A DNA stretch of 64,000 nucleotides from Anomaloglossus baeobatrachus (Eukaryota; Chordata; Amphibia; Anura; Aromobatidae): NCBI RefSeq assembly GCF_048569485.1, contig NC_134357.1, positions 475,162,187 to 475,226,186 of the forward strand, read 5' to 3'. Positions within the stretch are counted from its first letter, which is position 1; every line of letters begins with the position of its first letter. Position numbers and translations under genes: made by a program. Below, one piece after another: positions 44,946-57,050 of the stretch. The notes under the pieces were generated by a model. The model was not told the DNA's origin and did no database searches. It saw only the letters and a program-made list of their open reading frames with translations.

Positions 44946-45140
44946 ATTATTATATGTGGGGGGCTGTGCAGTTATTTGTCTGTTTTGGTATCTGCCTATA
45001 TCTATATATTTTTTATGTCTATAGTATTCATTGCTGTTTAAAAAAAAACTAGAAAAATGCAGGGGAAAAACGTATGCAAAAAATGCGTACATTTTCCCCG
45101 CCAAAAGATGCACCAAATACTTTACATGTGCACAGAGCCT
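44946..45140. repeat. Array spacer, D-type, disrupted
   Basis: Starts as at 3163 (AGCATTATTATATGTGG...) to about 45033, then about 100 bp of unrelated AT-rich sequence before the next MITE. No gene. Confidence 0.55.
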
Positions 45141-45710
45141 AAAGGGGGCTTTACACGCTGCGATATCGGTACCGATATCGCTAGCGATCGTACCTGCCCC
45201 TGTCCGTTGTGCGTCACGGGCAAATCGCTGCCCGTGGCGCACAACATCGCTAACACCCGTCACACTACTTACCTGCCCTGCGACGTTGCTCTGGCCGGCG
45301 ATCCGCCTCCTTTCTAAGGGGGCGGGTTGTGCGGCGTCACAGCGACGTCTCACGGCAGCAGTCCAATAGAGGCGGAGGGGCGGAGATGAGCGGGACGTAA
45401 CATCCCGCCCACTTCCTTCCTTCCGCTTTGGAGGCAGTTGAGGAGATGTTTGTCGCTTCTGCGGTGTCACACACACAGCGATGTGTGCTGCCGCAGGAAC
45501 GACAAACAACCTCGTTACTCACCAGACAACGATCTTTGGTGTTTGGACGACCTCTCCAAAACCAATGATTTTTACCACTTTTCTAATCATTGTAGGTCGC
45601 TCGTACGTGTTACACGCTGCGATGTCGCTAACGACGCCGGATGTGCATCACAAACACCGTGACCCCGACGATAAATCGTTAGCGATATCGCAGCGTGTAA
45701 AGCACCCTTT
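45141..45710. mobile_element. MITE, AAAGGGGGCTTTACACG ends (570 bp)
   Basis: Ends AAAGGGGGCTTTACACGCTG and CAGCGTGTAAAGCACCCTTT; strong inverted repeats including CTGCGATATCG. Related to 36751-37320 in design. Flanking TA-rich duplication not resolved. Confidence 0.75.
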
Positions 45711-46078
45711 ACATTGTAATAAAATACATTATATTTACCCCCAAATTTTATCAGTAAAAAGTCAGTTCAGGGCACAAAAAATAAGCCCTCACACAGCCCC
45801 AGATCCCCAAAAATTAAAAATGTTACGGTCCTTGGGGAAAAAAAAACAATTTTTTTTTTTACTTATTTCAGATTTTTTTTTGACTACTTATATAAAATAA
45901 AACAATCTAGATGTTTGGTCTGTATGAACTCGTACTGACCTGGGGAATGATACCACCAGGTGAGTTTTATTATATAGTGAACATGGTATATAAAAAGCCA
46001 AAAAACAATGCGGAATTGCACTTTGTTAGCAATTTCAGTGCACTTGGATTTTTTTTTTTACCATTTTCCACTCCTTCA
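45711..46078. repeat. Array spacer, D-type, middle part
   Basis: No gene. Contains CTGTATGAACTCGTACTGAC, a diverged version of the CGAACTCGCACCGGCCTG landmark found before loci D and C. The end (CACTTTGTTAGCAATTTCAG) matches 3255-3275. Confidence 0.6.
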
Positions 46079-46691
46079 GGCCCGTTTCACACGTCAGTGA
46101 AAAACACAGACGTTCTTCACTGACGTGTAAAACACGCACATGTCCCTCTGTGTTCCGTGATTCACGGCACACGTGGGTTGTCCATGTGCAATCCGTGATC
46201 CGTGATTGCATATGGACATTACTCACCTGCCTTCGCTCCTGCTGTCCATGGTGCTGAACTCCTCGGCTCTGCAGCGTCCGCCCACCGCTCTCAGCACCTA
46301 CTTCCTGGTCGGGTTTTCCTGCTCTCATGAATATTCATGAGCCAGGCAGAAGCTGCCGAGGACGGAGGCTCCAGAGCGAATCGCAGGCAAGGTAAGTTGA
46401 TAATATTTAATATTTAATATGTCCATGATTTTCTGGTACGAGTTTCACTGATCACACATGGATCACACCATAGTGTGGTCCGTGGGTCATCAGTGATGCC
46501 AGGAAAAACTGACTTGTCTCCGTGCAGAATCACGGCCACGGGTGTACGCTACACAGAGACATGTTCAGTGAAAAATCACTGATGTGTGAGCAGACCCATT
46601 GATTATAATGGGTCTGCGTGTGTCAGTGATTCTGGTACGTATAAAAAAAAAATCACAAACGTGCCAGAATCACTGACATGTGAAACAGGCC
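46079..46691. mobile_element. Harbinger-like MITE (613 bp)
   Basis: Ends GGCCCGTTTCACACGTCAGT and ACTGACATGTGAAACAGGCC; same family as 22175-22811. The two members therefore sit at different points of D-type spacers. Confidence 0.75.
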
Positions 46692-46867
46692 TTAAATCAA
46701 GGATGTCAGTGAAAAGGTGAACTTTTCCCCCAAAAAAGAAGCCCTTCTAGAGTATATTTAAGGAAAAGTAAAAAAGTTCTGGCTTTTGGAATAAGGAGAG
46801 GAAAATGGAAAAAAGTGTAAAATGTCCATGGCAAGAAGGGGTTAACGAGGCACGAAATGTTGTTTAA
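46692..46867. repeat. Array spacer, D-type, last part before locus B
   Basis: Matches 3340-3495. It ends GAAATGTTGTTTAA; the matching continuation AAGTCAGTAAATGAGGG resumes after the TTAA-flanked insertion at 50873. Confidence 0.65.
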
Positions 46868-47499
46868 AGGGGTGGTTCACCCATTTTTTTTATTTTCTGT
46901 CGAAGTTCTACTTACAATTCTAGGTATTTTCTCCATTGGCTTGTGTTTCCATTTCTGGCACTGAGCGGCGCTATGCTGCACGCTCAGTGCCTGTCACATG
47001 ACCCCCTGGAGCTGTGGCCGCCGGCATCCTCTGACGTTCCGGCATTTCCGGGCTCTCAAACAAGACGGGTACGTCACAGGATGCCGGCGCCACTCAGATT
47101 GAGTGACAGGGCTGTGGGCGGTGACTACCGCACGTCACAGCTCAGCATCGAGGGGAGGATCCGGAGGACGTCAGTGTGGAGCCGGCTGAGCGTCCTGCAG
47201 ATGGTAAGGCACGGGGCGCCAGTGTGCAGTACAGGGGGGGGTTCTTCAGCTGAATCCCCCCCTGCACGTAAGTATGTGCTCACACTCTCCACCCGCCCGC
47301 TCTGCTGCGATGTCAGGAGAGCGGCCGGTGTCGGGCAGTGTGATCGTGTGCTCCTCCCAGCAGCAAGACACTGACAGGCATTTCACCACTGTGCTCTGCC
47401 ATCTGTCCTGCTGCATGGGACCAACTGTCTGCACTCTGTCACCTGCACCACAAGTCACAGAGTGGAGACAGTTGGTGACAGAGCACCTCTGCCCCCCCC

Positions 47500-48170
47500 T
47501 CTTCTTTCCCCACTCTCTTCTCCCCCCCTCTCTCTCTCTTCTCCCCCCCTCTCTCTTCTCCCCCCCTCTCTCTCTTCTCCCCCCCTCTCTCTCTTCTCCC
47601 CCCCTCTCTCTCTTCTCCCCCCTCTCTCTATTCTCCCCCCTCTCTCTCTTCTCCCCCCCCTCTCTCTTCTCCCCCTCCTCTCTCTCTTCTCCCCCCCTCT
47701 CTCTCTTCTCCCCCCCTCTCTCTTCTCCCCCCCTCTCTCTCTTCTCCCCCCCTCTCTCTCTTCTCCCCCCCTCTCTTCTCCCCCCCCTCTCTCTCTCTTC
47801 TCCCCCCTCTCTCTTCTCCCCCCCCTCTCTCTCTTCTCCCCCCCTCTCTTCTCCCCCCCTCTCTCTCTCTTCTCCCCCCTCTCTCTTCTCCCCCCCCTCG
47901 CTCTCTTCTCCCCCCCCTCGCTCTCTTCTCCCCCTCTCTCTCTTCTCCCCCCCTCGCTCTCTTCTCCCCCCCTCTCTCTCTTCTCCCCTCCTCTCTCTCT
48001 TCTCCCCCCCTCTCTCTCTTCTCCCCCCCTCTCTCTCTTCTCCCCCCTCTCTCTCTTCTCCCCCCCCTCTCTCTCTTCTCCCCCCCTCTCTTCTCCCCTC
48101 CCGCTCGCTCTCTTCTCCCCCCCCGCTCGCTCTCTTCTCCCCCCCGCTCGCTCTCTTTTCCTCGCTCTCT
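47500..48170. repeat. Polypyrimidine minisatellite
   Basis: Near-pure C/T strand, units of about 14-22 bp built from CTCTCTCTCTTCTCCCCCC, about 670 bp. Could adopt triplex (H-DNA) structure. Open frames on both strands are by-products. Confidence 0.9.
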
Positions 48171-48225
48171 TCTGGCATGGTCAGTACAGAAATCTCTCCA
48201 TCGTGGAGGGGTGAGAGGGAGTAAT

Positions 48226-49890
48226 AAACATGGAGTCCCTACTGTGTCTGTGTATTTATTTCTAATAAAGTATTTTTCTCTGTGTGATGTTTTTTTTTTT
48301 TTTTAAAACCCTTTGTTGGAGATTCTTAATGCCCAGGTTAAACTTGGCCTGACATTAAGAATCTCGGGCTTTATACCAGCTGGTAAAACATAGCTGGTAT
48401 TAACCCCTTATTACCCAGCGTGCCACCTGCCACCAGGGCCACTGGAAGAGTTGGATACAGCGCCTGAAGATGGCGCTTCTATGAAAGCGCCATTTTCTGG
48501 GGCAGCTGTGGACTGCAATTCGCAGTGGGGGGCCAAGAAAGTTTGGGCACCCTACACTGTGGATTCCAATCCCCAGCTGCCTAGTTGTACCTGGCTGGAC
48601 TCAAAAATTTGGTGAAGCCCACATCATTTTTTTTTTTTTTTAATTATTTCATGAAATTCATGAAAAAAAAGGGCTTCTCTATATTTTTGGTTCCCAGCCG
48701 GGTACAACTAGGCAGCTGGGGGTTGGGGGCAGCCCGTAGCTGCCTGCTGTACCTGGCTAGCATACAAAAATATGGCGAAGCCCATGTCATTTTCTTAAAA
48801 ACGTTTTCAGGGAAAAACCTTTATAAAAAAAAAATGCTTCCCTGCATTTCTATTGCCAGTGAAAGTAACACCAAGCAGCGGGGGCTAGCAGCCAGTAGCT
48901 GCTTTGGTTACCCTTAGCAATAGAAAATGCAGCGGGAGCCCACAAACAATGTGATTTTTTTGTTTTTTTATTTTTAATGAATTTTTTTAAAAAAATCCGC
49001 ATGGGCTTCGCCCACCGAGCACCAGAGCATTCTACTGCGTTTTTGCCGCGATTTGGTGCCTTTTTTGCTGCGTTTTTGCTCACTGCGTTTTTAATTAATT
49101 GATGAAAAAAAAAAAAAAAGGTCTGATGTCATTTCCTTATTCAAAATGTTCATTGTTTGCAGGAGAGTAGACAGCAGCTGCAGAACTACAAGGCTCAGCA
49201 TCCTCCATTCACTAGTGTATGCAGGAGAGCAGACAGCAGCTGCAGAACTACAAGGCTCAGCATCCTCCATCCAGGACTGTATGCAGTTTTTTACCCAAAA
49301 AGAAAAAAAAAATGACATGGGCTTCGCCATATTTTTGTATGCTAGCCGGGTACAGCAGGCAGGTACGGGCTGCCCCCAACCCCCAGCTGCCTATTTGTAC
49401 CCGGCTGGGAACCAAAAATATAGAGAAGCCCTTTTTTTTTTAATTATTTCATGAATTTCATGAAATAATTTAAAAAAAAGGACGTGAGCTTCGCCTAATT
49501 TTAGTGTCCAGCCGGGTACAACTAGGCAGCTGGGGATTGGAATCCACAGTGAAGGGTGCCCAAGCTTTCTGGGCACCCCCACTGCGAATTGCAGTCCGCA
49601 GCCACCCCAGAAAATGGCGCTTTCATAGAAGCGCCATCTTCTGGAGCTGTATCCAACTCTTCCAGCTGCCCTGATGCCGGGTGGCTAGCTGGGTAATAAT
49701 GGAGTTAGGGCTAGCTGTATATTATCAGCTAGCCCTAAGCCCGAAATTCATGGTGTCACGCCAATATTAGACATGGCCACCATGATTTTCTAGTAATGAT
49801 AAAAAAAAAACACAACACACAGAAAAATATTTTTATTAGAAATAAAACACAACACAATTAGTGACTCCATCTTTATTGAAATAAACCCCC
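48226..49890. repeat. F-family palindrome, about 1.66 kb, axis near 49050
   Basis: Left and right arms are inverted copies. Examples: TTTCTAATAAAGTATTTTTC (left) with AAAATATTTTTATTAGAAAT (right), and the Helix-like stem ATGGCGCTT...AAGCGCCAT on both arms (48470-48493 and about 49615-49640). Same design and size as 20050-21740 although the primary sequence is largely different. Confidence 0.82.
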
Positions 49891-50919
49891 CTCCGCAGTA
49901 ATCCTGGGTTAGGGTCCCGCGCCGTCCAATCAAGATCCAATATCATCTGATCGGTTTGCTGGAAGGCAAAGCGATCAGATGGTGTGTCAGGTTAAACTAC
50001 GTGAATCACATGACACATCAGCTGATTGTATAAAAGCCGATTATACAATCAGCTGAAGCATCAGTGCAAAAAAAAAAAAAAAAAAATAAACACTCACGTC
50101 TGTGCTGATTACCGGCAGCTCCTGCAGCGGAGGTTGATCCTGGCCCATCACTGCAGGAGCTGCCGGTAATCAGCTGATAAAGTCCCCTGACGGCAGGATC
50201 AGCTGATAGCCGGCCGGGCGCGAAAAAGCCGGCGACACCACGAGAATCGATCAGCTGATGCGTCAGGTGACTGCATCAGGTGATCCACCGCCAGGTCCTG
50301 CAAGCTTCGTACGTGCCCCGGGGAGACTGCACACAGCCGAAGCGGCGGGACCGGGACAGGGGCTGGAAGCAGGCATGGCACCGGGACCCTGCAGACAGGT
50401 GAGTATGACATACACACATACACACTCACACTGTATATATACACACACACTGTATATACGCACACACACTGTATATACACACACACTGTATATACGCGCA
50501 CACACACTTTCTTCCCCTGGCTGTGTAGAGCTGCTGCTGTCTCTGTGTGATTGCTCTCAGCTCATCCACAGGGAAGAGGCAGGGAGGAGGGTTTGGGTGG
50601 GAGCAGAGTGGGTGTATTAGACACAATGGGTGTGTTAGATAAGCTAGACACCGCCCTAGAGCCACAAAGAATTCTGGGACTTGTAGGAACTGAACACAGG
50701 AAGTCAGAGGAGAGATTAACCCCATCAGAGCTGGAGCCAGCAATGACCATGTGCTGCTAGTGTACAATAAAAGGTAATTTTGCTGAAAAAACATAATAGA
50801 TGTGTTGAGGGGCACATATTAGCAAGATTTATCAGAAAAAAAAAACAGTTTTGGTAACTGGACAACTTCTTTAAGTCAGTAAATGAGGGTGAAAAAAAAA
50901 ATGTGTTGAGAAATGCATG

Positions 50920-50968
50920 AAAATGTGGAACGCTTCACGTTTATACGTGTCATCCTTGCGCAGGGGCC

Positions 50969-51019
<51 letters not shown>

Positions 51020-51025
51020 GAACAC
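50920..51025 (-). ncRNA. U6 spliceosomal snRNA, locus B
   Basis: The minus strand matches vertebrate U6 from +1 through the internal stem-loop with one change seen (GTGTTCGC for GTGCTCGC). The ACAGAGA box (ATACAGAGAAG), the AGC triad (GATTAGCATGG) and CCCCTGCGCAAGGATGAC are intact. The 3' stem-loop is CACG-TATAAA-CGTG instead of CACG-CAAATT-CGTG, so the loop changed while the stem held. The end is GTTCCACATTTTC, with a T4 terminator. U6 pairs with U2/U4 in the catalytic spliceosome. With its full promoter this could be a working gene or a recent pseudogene. Confidence 0.88.
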
Positions 51026-51048
51026 AAACTGCCATCCGACCTGACCGC

Positions 51049-51247
51049 TATATATAGTCCTATAAAAGAAAATATTTAAAGTTAGGGAGATTATTTTTTT
51101 AGATGCGTTAATTCTGAAAGGTTTCATGTAGCACTCTATGAATGTTGCCTTTAAATTGTAATAAAACTAATCAGGGAAAAAATAAGTAATAATTTGTCAC
51201 AAATTAATATGCAAATGAGATCCGCGCCGCACAGGATCCTGGGAGAA
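51049..51247 (-). promoter_or_regulatory. Complete U6-type Pol III promoter, locus B
   Basis: Relative to +1 at 51025: TATATATA at -24 to -31 (51049-51056), PSE-like TCTCCCTAACTTTAAATATT at -46 to -65 or so, ATGCAAAT octamer at -184 to -191 (51209-51216), and SPH-like TCTCCCAGGATCCTGTGCGG just beyond. Spacing is that of known vertebrate U6 genes. Confidence 0.87.
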
Positions 51248-51249
51248 CA

Positions 51250-52785
51250 TGGGGCCTATTTCCTACTGTACAACGGGCATTACTATTGTACAGGGCCACA
51301 CGGGGGAATTCCTAAGGTACATGGGGCAGCATTACTACTGCACAGGGGGCATTCCAATTTTACAGGGGCTCACAAGAGGCATTACTACTGTACAGGAGGT
51401 ATTAGTATTGTACAGAGGCTCCTCACAGGGGGCAATACTACTGTACGAGGGGGCATTATTTTTGTACATGGGGGTCACAGTTGGGCAATACTACTGTACA
51501 GGGGGGCATTATTACTGTACTGGGGCTCACAGGGGTAATTACTACTGCACAACGGAGCATTACTACTGTACATGGGGTCAAAGGTGGGCATTACTACTGA
51601 TCTTGGGGGCATTGCTATTGTACAGGGGGCATTACTACTGTGCAGGGGGCATAACTACTGTACAGGGGGCATTACTACTGTACAGGGGGCATTACTACTG
51701 TGCAGGGGGCATAACTACTGTACGAGGGGGCATTATTTTTGTACATGGGGGTCACAGTTGGGCAATACTACTGTACAGGGGGGCATTATTACTGTACTGG
51801 GGCTCACAGGGGAAATTACTACTGCACAACGGAGCATTACTACTGTACATGGGGTCAAAGGTGGGCATTACTTCTGATCTTGGGGCATTGCTATTGAACA
51901 GGGGGCATTACTACTGATCATGGGGCATTACTACTGCACAAGGGGGCACTACTATTGTACAGGGGGCATTACTATTGTGCAGGGGGCATAACTACTGTAC
52001 ATGGGGCATAACTACTGTACAGGGGGCATTACTACTGTACATGGGGTCACAAGTGGGCATTACTACTGATCATGGGGGCATTGCTATTGTACAGGGGGCA
52101 TTACTACTGTGCAGGGGGCATAACTACTGTACAGGGGGCATTACTACTGTGCAGGGGGCATAACTACTGTACATGGGGCATTACTACTGTACATGGGGTC
52201 ACAAGTGGGCATTACTACTGATCATGGGGGCATTGCTATTGTACAGGGGGCATTACTACTGTGCAGGGGGTATAACTACTGTACAGGGGGCATTACTACT
52301 GTGCAGGGGGCATAACTACTGTACATGGGGCATTACTACTGTACATGGGGTCACAAGTGGGCATTACTACTGATCTTGGGGGCATTGCTATTGTACGGGG
52401 GCATTACTACTGTGCAGGGGGCATAACTACTGTACAGGGAGCATTACTACTGTACAGGGGGCATTACTACTGTGCAGGGGCATAACTACTGTACATGGGG
52501 CATTACTACTGTACATGGGGTCACAAGTGGGCATTACTACTGATCATGGTGCATTACTACTGCACAAGGGGGCACTACTATTGTACAGGGGGCATTACTA
52601 TTGTGAATGAGGGCATTTCTGCTGTACATGGGGGCATTACTAGTGTACAGGAGCTCACAGAGAGCATTACTACTGTACAATGGGACATTACTGCTGTGAA
52701 GGGGCATTATAATTGTACAGGGGCTCACAGAGGGCATTATTACTGTACATGAGGTATTACCCATGTACTGGGGAACACAGGGGGC
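51250..52785. repeat. 20-bp minisatellite upstream of U6 locus B
   Basis: Same GGGGGCATTACTACTGTACA motif as at 23246-24545, and in the first 350 bp it matches that locus nearly base for base. Here it is interleaved with higher-order blocks of about 130-170 bp marked by GGGGTCACAAGTGGGCATTA (51590, 52050, 52200, 52350, 52520). Continues after the hAT-like insertion at 56407-56510. Confidence 0.88.
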
Positions 52786-52793
52786 ATTACTAC

Positions 52794-55700
52794 CAGTGCT
52801 TTTTTTGCGGTGGTATGCGCCGGTACGGCATACCGGAAAATTTGAAGAGCGCCTCTTGCTCTGTCCACATGGCTAATTTGTAAACTATACAAATTAGCCA
52901 TGTGGAGCGAAGGCACAAGCCAGAGGCGTCTCCAGGGGCGCTGTCGGGCTGCCTGATGCGGCGGTGTGGAAGTCTGCCGGGTGGGAGCCGCTATTCTCTG
53001 AGCGCAGCTGTCACACAGACAGCCGCACTCATAGAAAGTGCAGCGCGCAGCACCCACTGCAATTGTCCTTGTATCTGTCAGACGCATGGACAATTGGAGT
53101 GGTGACGCCGGTGCTGACTTTCCGGGTCAGCGCGACGGCTGTCATGTGATCAAGTCAGCTGATCAGACTGCTGACCCGGAAGCCAGCGCCGCAGCGCAGA
53201 GGCGGCAGAGAAATGCTGAGAAGTGCTCCTCTGTGGAGCTGAAGACACGGACGGAGGCACATTATGGGGTAAGAGGGGAGTATTTATGAAACAGTATGGG
53301 GGAGAGAGGGAGGGGAGGGAACTATTTGTGGACACACTATGGGGGGGGGACAAAGGGTGGGGGAGGGAATCTGTGCACACGCTATGGGGGGGACAGAGGG
53401 TGGGGAGGGGGCAATATGTATATACACAGTATGGATGGGGGAGGGAACTATCTGTGGACAGGGTATGGGGAGAGAGAGGATGAGGTTTCATGCATGGGGA
53501 GAGAAATGATGAGGGGTGATGTATTGGGAAAGAGAGGATGAGGTTTCATTCATGGGGAGAGAGGATGAGGGGTGATGTATGGGGAGAGAGAGGATGAGGT
53601 TTCATGCATGGGGAGACAGGATGAGGTTTCATGCATGGGGAGAGAGGATGAGGTTTCATGCATGAGGAGAGAGGATGAGGGCTGATGTATGGGGAGAGAG
53701 AGGATGAGGTTTCATGCATGGGGAGACAGGATGAGGTTTAATGCATGGGGAGAGAGGATGACGTTTCATGCATGGGGAGAGAGGATGAGGGGTGATGTAT
53801 GGGGAGAGAGAGGATGAGGTTTCATGCATGGGGAGAGAGGATGAGGTTTCATGCATGGGGACAGAGGATGAGGGGTGATGCATGGGGAGAGAGAGGATGA
53901 GGTTTCATGCATGGGAACAGAGGATGAGGGGTGATGTATGGGAAAATAGAGGATGAGGTTTCATGTATGGGGAGAGAAATGATGAGGGGTGATGTATGGG
54001 GAGAGGGAGGATGAAGTTTCATGCATGGGGAGAGAGAGGATGAGGTTTCATGCATAGGGAGAGAGAGGATGAGGTTTCATGCATGGGGACAGAGAATGAG
54101 GGGTGATGCATGGGGAGAGAGATGATGAGGTTTCATGCATGGGGACAGAGGATGAGGGGTGATGTATGGGGAGAGAAAGGATGAGGTTTCATTTATGGGG
54201 AGAGAAATGATGAGGGGTGATGTATGGTGAGAGAGAGGATGAGGTTTCATGCATGGGGAGAGAGAGGATGAGGTTTCATGCATGGGGAGAGAGGATGAGG
54301 TTTCATGCATGGGGACAGAGGATGAGGGGTGATGCATGGGGAGAGAGAGGATGAGGTTTCATGCATGGGGACAGAGGATGAGGGGTTATGTATGGGGAAA
54401 TAGAGGATGAGGTTTCATGTATGGGGAGAGAAATGATGAGGGGTGATGTATGGGGAGAGAGAGGATGAGGTTTCATGCATGGGGAGAGAGAGGATGAGGT
54501 TTCATGCATGGGGACAGAGGATGAGGGGTGATGCATGGGGAGAGAGATGATGAGGTTTCATGCATGGGGACAGAGGATGAGGGGTGATGTATGGGGAGAG
54601 AAAGGATGAGGTTTCATGTATGGGGAGAGAAATGATGAGGGGTGATGTATGGGGAGAGAGAGGATGAGGTTTCATGCATGGGGAGAGAGAGGATGAGGTT
54701 TCATGCATGGGGACAGAGGATGAGGTTTCATGCATGGGGACAGAGGATGAGGGGTGATGCATGGGGAGAGAGAGGATGAGGTTTCATGCATGGGGACAGA
54801 GAGGCTGAGGGGTGATGCATGGGGGCAGAGAGGATGAGGTTTCATGCATGGGGACAGAGAGAATGAGGTTTCATGCATGGGGAGAGAGGATGTGGAGCGA
54901 ACTGGAAAGAAATTTTGAGGACACAGAATAAAGAGTGACATGGTATGAGGAGCAAGTGGGCAGGATGGGGAGTTAGGTGGAAAAGTATATGGACACACAG
55001 GAGGTAGTGAGGAGACAGGAAGGGATGAGAAGAATGTGAGGGGCACAGACTAAAGACTGGGTAGTAGAGGGGGTGGTATGGAGAGGGGGCAGAATGGGAG
55101 GACCGTGTGAGGTTATAGCAAGGAGGAGTGTGATGAGGGCACAGTATAAAGACTGGGCAGTGTAAGGGGACACAGTGTAAAGAACACTGTAAACAGTAGG
55201 CTCAGTTTGGAAAGAGAGGGAATATGGAGGGCATGTACCATAAGAGGGACAGTGTGGGTCATATTTTGTGCAGAAAATACTGTGAGGGGCATTATTTATT
55301 CTGGGGCACTGCGTAGGGCAGATATTTTTAAGTAGAAGTATTATAATCATTCTCCTATTTTAGGGGCATCGTGTCGGGATGTGTTACAGAAGACCGGAGA
55401 AGATGGAAATCTGCAGAGACGAGATGTGAATGTGAAAAGTCATCATGGTGTCAAGACAAGATGAAGAATAGAAAGAAATGACTAGAGACAACATCATCTA
55501 TGAAGTACCTGAATGTAAATGTTTATTTGTGATACTATGTCTTGTCATTACGCCTTGGTCCCACTTGCGCATTGCTTCTGATGTGAGTGCAATGGGACCC
55601 CCACTGATCAGCTGATTATGGTGCAGGTGTCCGGAAATGCTTATTTCTGGTTCTGCTCCGTCCTCTGATGGTGTCCACGGCCGGGTACTGCACATCCACC

Positions 55701-56406
55701 TCATTGATTTTAATAGGAGACTGCTGCCACTATCAGAAGACGGAGCAGATCCAGAACTGAGCACTTCCGGCCACCTGCCACCACCGGCACCTAGTGTAGG
55801 GAATTGGCGGGGTTGCCAGGTGCCGAACCCCGACCAGTCAGACATGGGTGACCTATCCTAAGGAAAGGTCATTAATGTTAAAGTAGTGGACAATCTCTTT
55901 AATAAAGTCTTGTGCCGTCTGACAAGTTAAGGGTTACTATGTTTTTATTTATGTTGTTAGGAGCATTAAAGGGGTTGTCCAAATTTGTGATGAGTCTGCA
56001 GTCACTCTGTGTGTCACTCTGTGACTGCAGACTTCTGAATTCTCAGTGTACTTTCTGCACGCTGTCAGGATTCTCTGGTGCCGGCGGTGAGAGTGGGAGG
56101 TTATGAAGCTGCATGTATGCGATTTACATAGATGTGGTCACGTGCTGAACAGACATGCTCAATGAAAATGAATTGACTGAGGCTGGACACATCAAACCAG
56201 AATGTGGCCAGAAGTATACAAATCTCATACTTGTGCTCACATGATCGTCCACTCTCTCCACTGGCACCGGTACACCCCGCCGCAGCCCCGCTACTCAATG
56301 TCGGCCGGCAGCAGCGCGCCTGACAGCACCCCCAAACCCTCCCCCCCCCCCGCACCTCGCCTCAGAGATGCGTACCAGCAAATATTTTTTTACAAAAAAA
56401 GCACTG
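52794..56406. mobile_element. hAT-like non-autonomous element (3.6 kb)
   Basis: 8-bp target duplication ATTACTAC (52786-52793 and 56407-56414). Terminal inverted repeats CAGTGCTTTTTTTGC and AAAAAAAGCACTG. Carries a minisatellite but no transposase. The stretch 54900-56380 holds short inverted repeats (TCCGTCCTCTGATG near 55660 with CATCAGAAGACGGA-like near 55735) and no gene. Confidence 0.88.
53465..54890. repeat. 27-bp minisatellite with higher-order period
   Basis: Units GGGGAGAGAGGATGAGGTTT(CATGCAT) and GGGGACAGAGGATGAGGGGT(GATGCAT) mixed. Groups recur at roughly 425-450 bp (for example the ATAGAGGATGAGG variant near 53946 and 54399). Minus-strand Pro/Ser/His frames are by-products. Confidence 0.88.
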
Positions 56407-56510
56407 ATTACTACTGTACATCAGGTCATTACTACTGTAGAGGGGCTCATTGATAAGCATTACTTTTGTACATGGGGCTACTAATACTATATAGTGGCTC
56501 ACAGGGGACA

Positions 56511-57050
56511 GTCTCTTGTTTTTATTTCTCTCTGTTTATCTTTTTCAGGTTCCCATTTGTGGACTATGGCGGATTCCTTGGACTACGGCGGTCCTGCTAT
56601 TTTCTGTTTGTTTGTTTGTTTTAATAAAGTAGTGAATGATGGAAAGTGTTTATTTTAATAAATCATTTTGTTAAATTGTGTATGTTGTCTTTTTTTATTA
56701 CTGGGTTATTAATGGGGGTGCCTGATAGACGCCTCTCCATTACTATCCCCTGGGCTTGCTGCCAGCTGACATTACACAGCTGACGTCAACCCCAGCTACC
56801 ATTACTCCGATTGCCACTGCACCATGGCAATCAGGAAGAGCCGGGCAAAGCGTCAGAATTAGAGCATCTAGTGTGATGCTCCACTTCTGCGGCAGCTGCA
56901 GGCTGCTAGTTTTAGGCTTGGATGAGCCAATAACCATGCACCTTCCCAGCCGATCAACCCCTAGCTGTCTGCTTTTCCTTGGCTGGTTACCAAACATAGC
57001 AGGGAACCCATGCAAGTTTTTCAATTAACTAATTTATTTATTTATTTAAC
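56511..57050. repeat. F repeat, unit B (left half only)
   Basis: Nearly identical to 24546-25085. The hairpin GAGCATC/GATGCTC lies near 56862-56881. No right arm; passes into A-type spacer. Confidence 0.75.

Larger units (their letters stand above)
46868..50870. mobile_element. Kolobok-like TTAA-flanked insertion (4.0 kb)
   Basis: TTAA at 46864-46867 and 50871-50874. Ends AGGGGTGGTTCACCC and GGACAACTTCT, the AGRR-type ends expected for Kolobok. The interior has a CT/C-rich array, an F-family palindrome and a (CACTGTATATA)n patch near 50415-50510. No transposase recognised. Other segments (46900-47500, 49890-50400, 50510-50870) hold no gene I can support. Confidence 0.65.

Noticed and set aside
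47246-48224. Open frames of 310 and 316 aa on opposite strands
   Set aside because: Arg/Glu/Gly and Pro/Leu/Ser low-complexity products of the polypyrimidine array.
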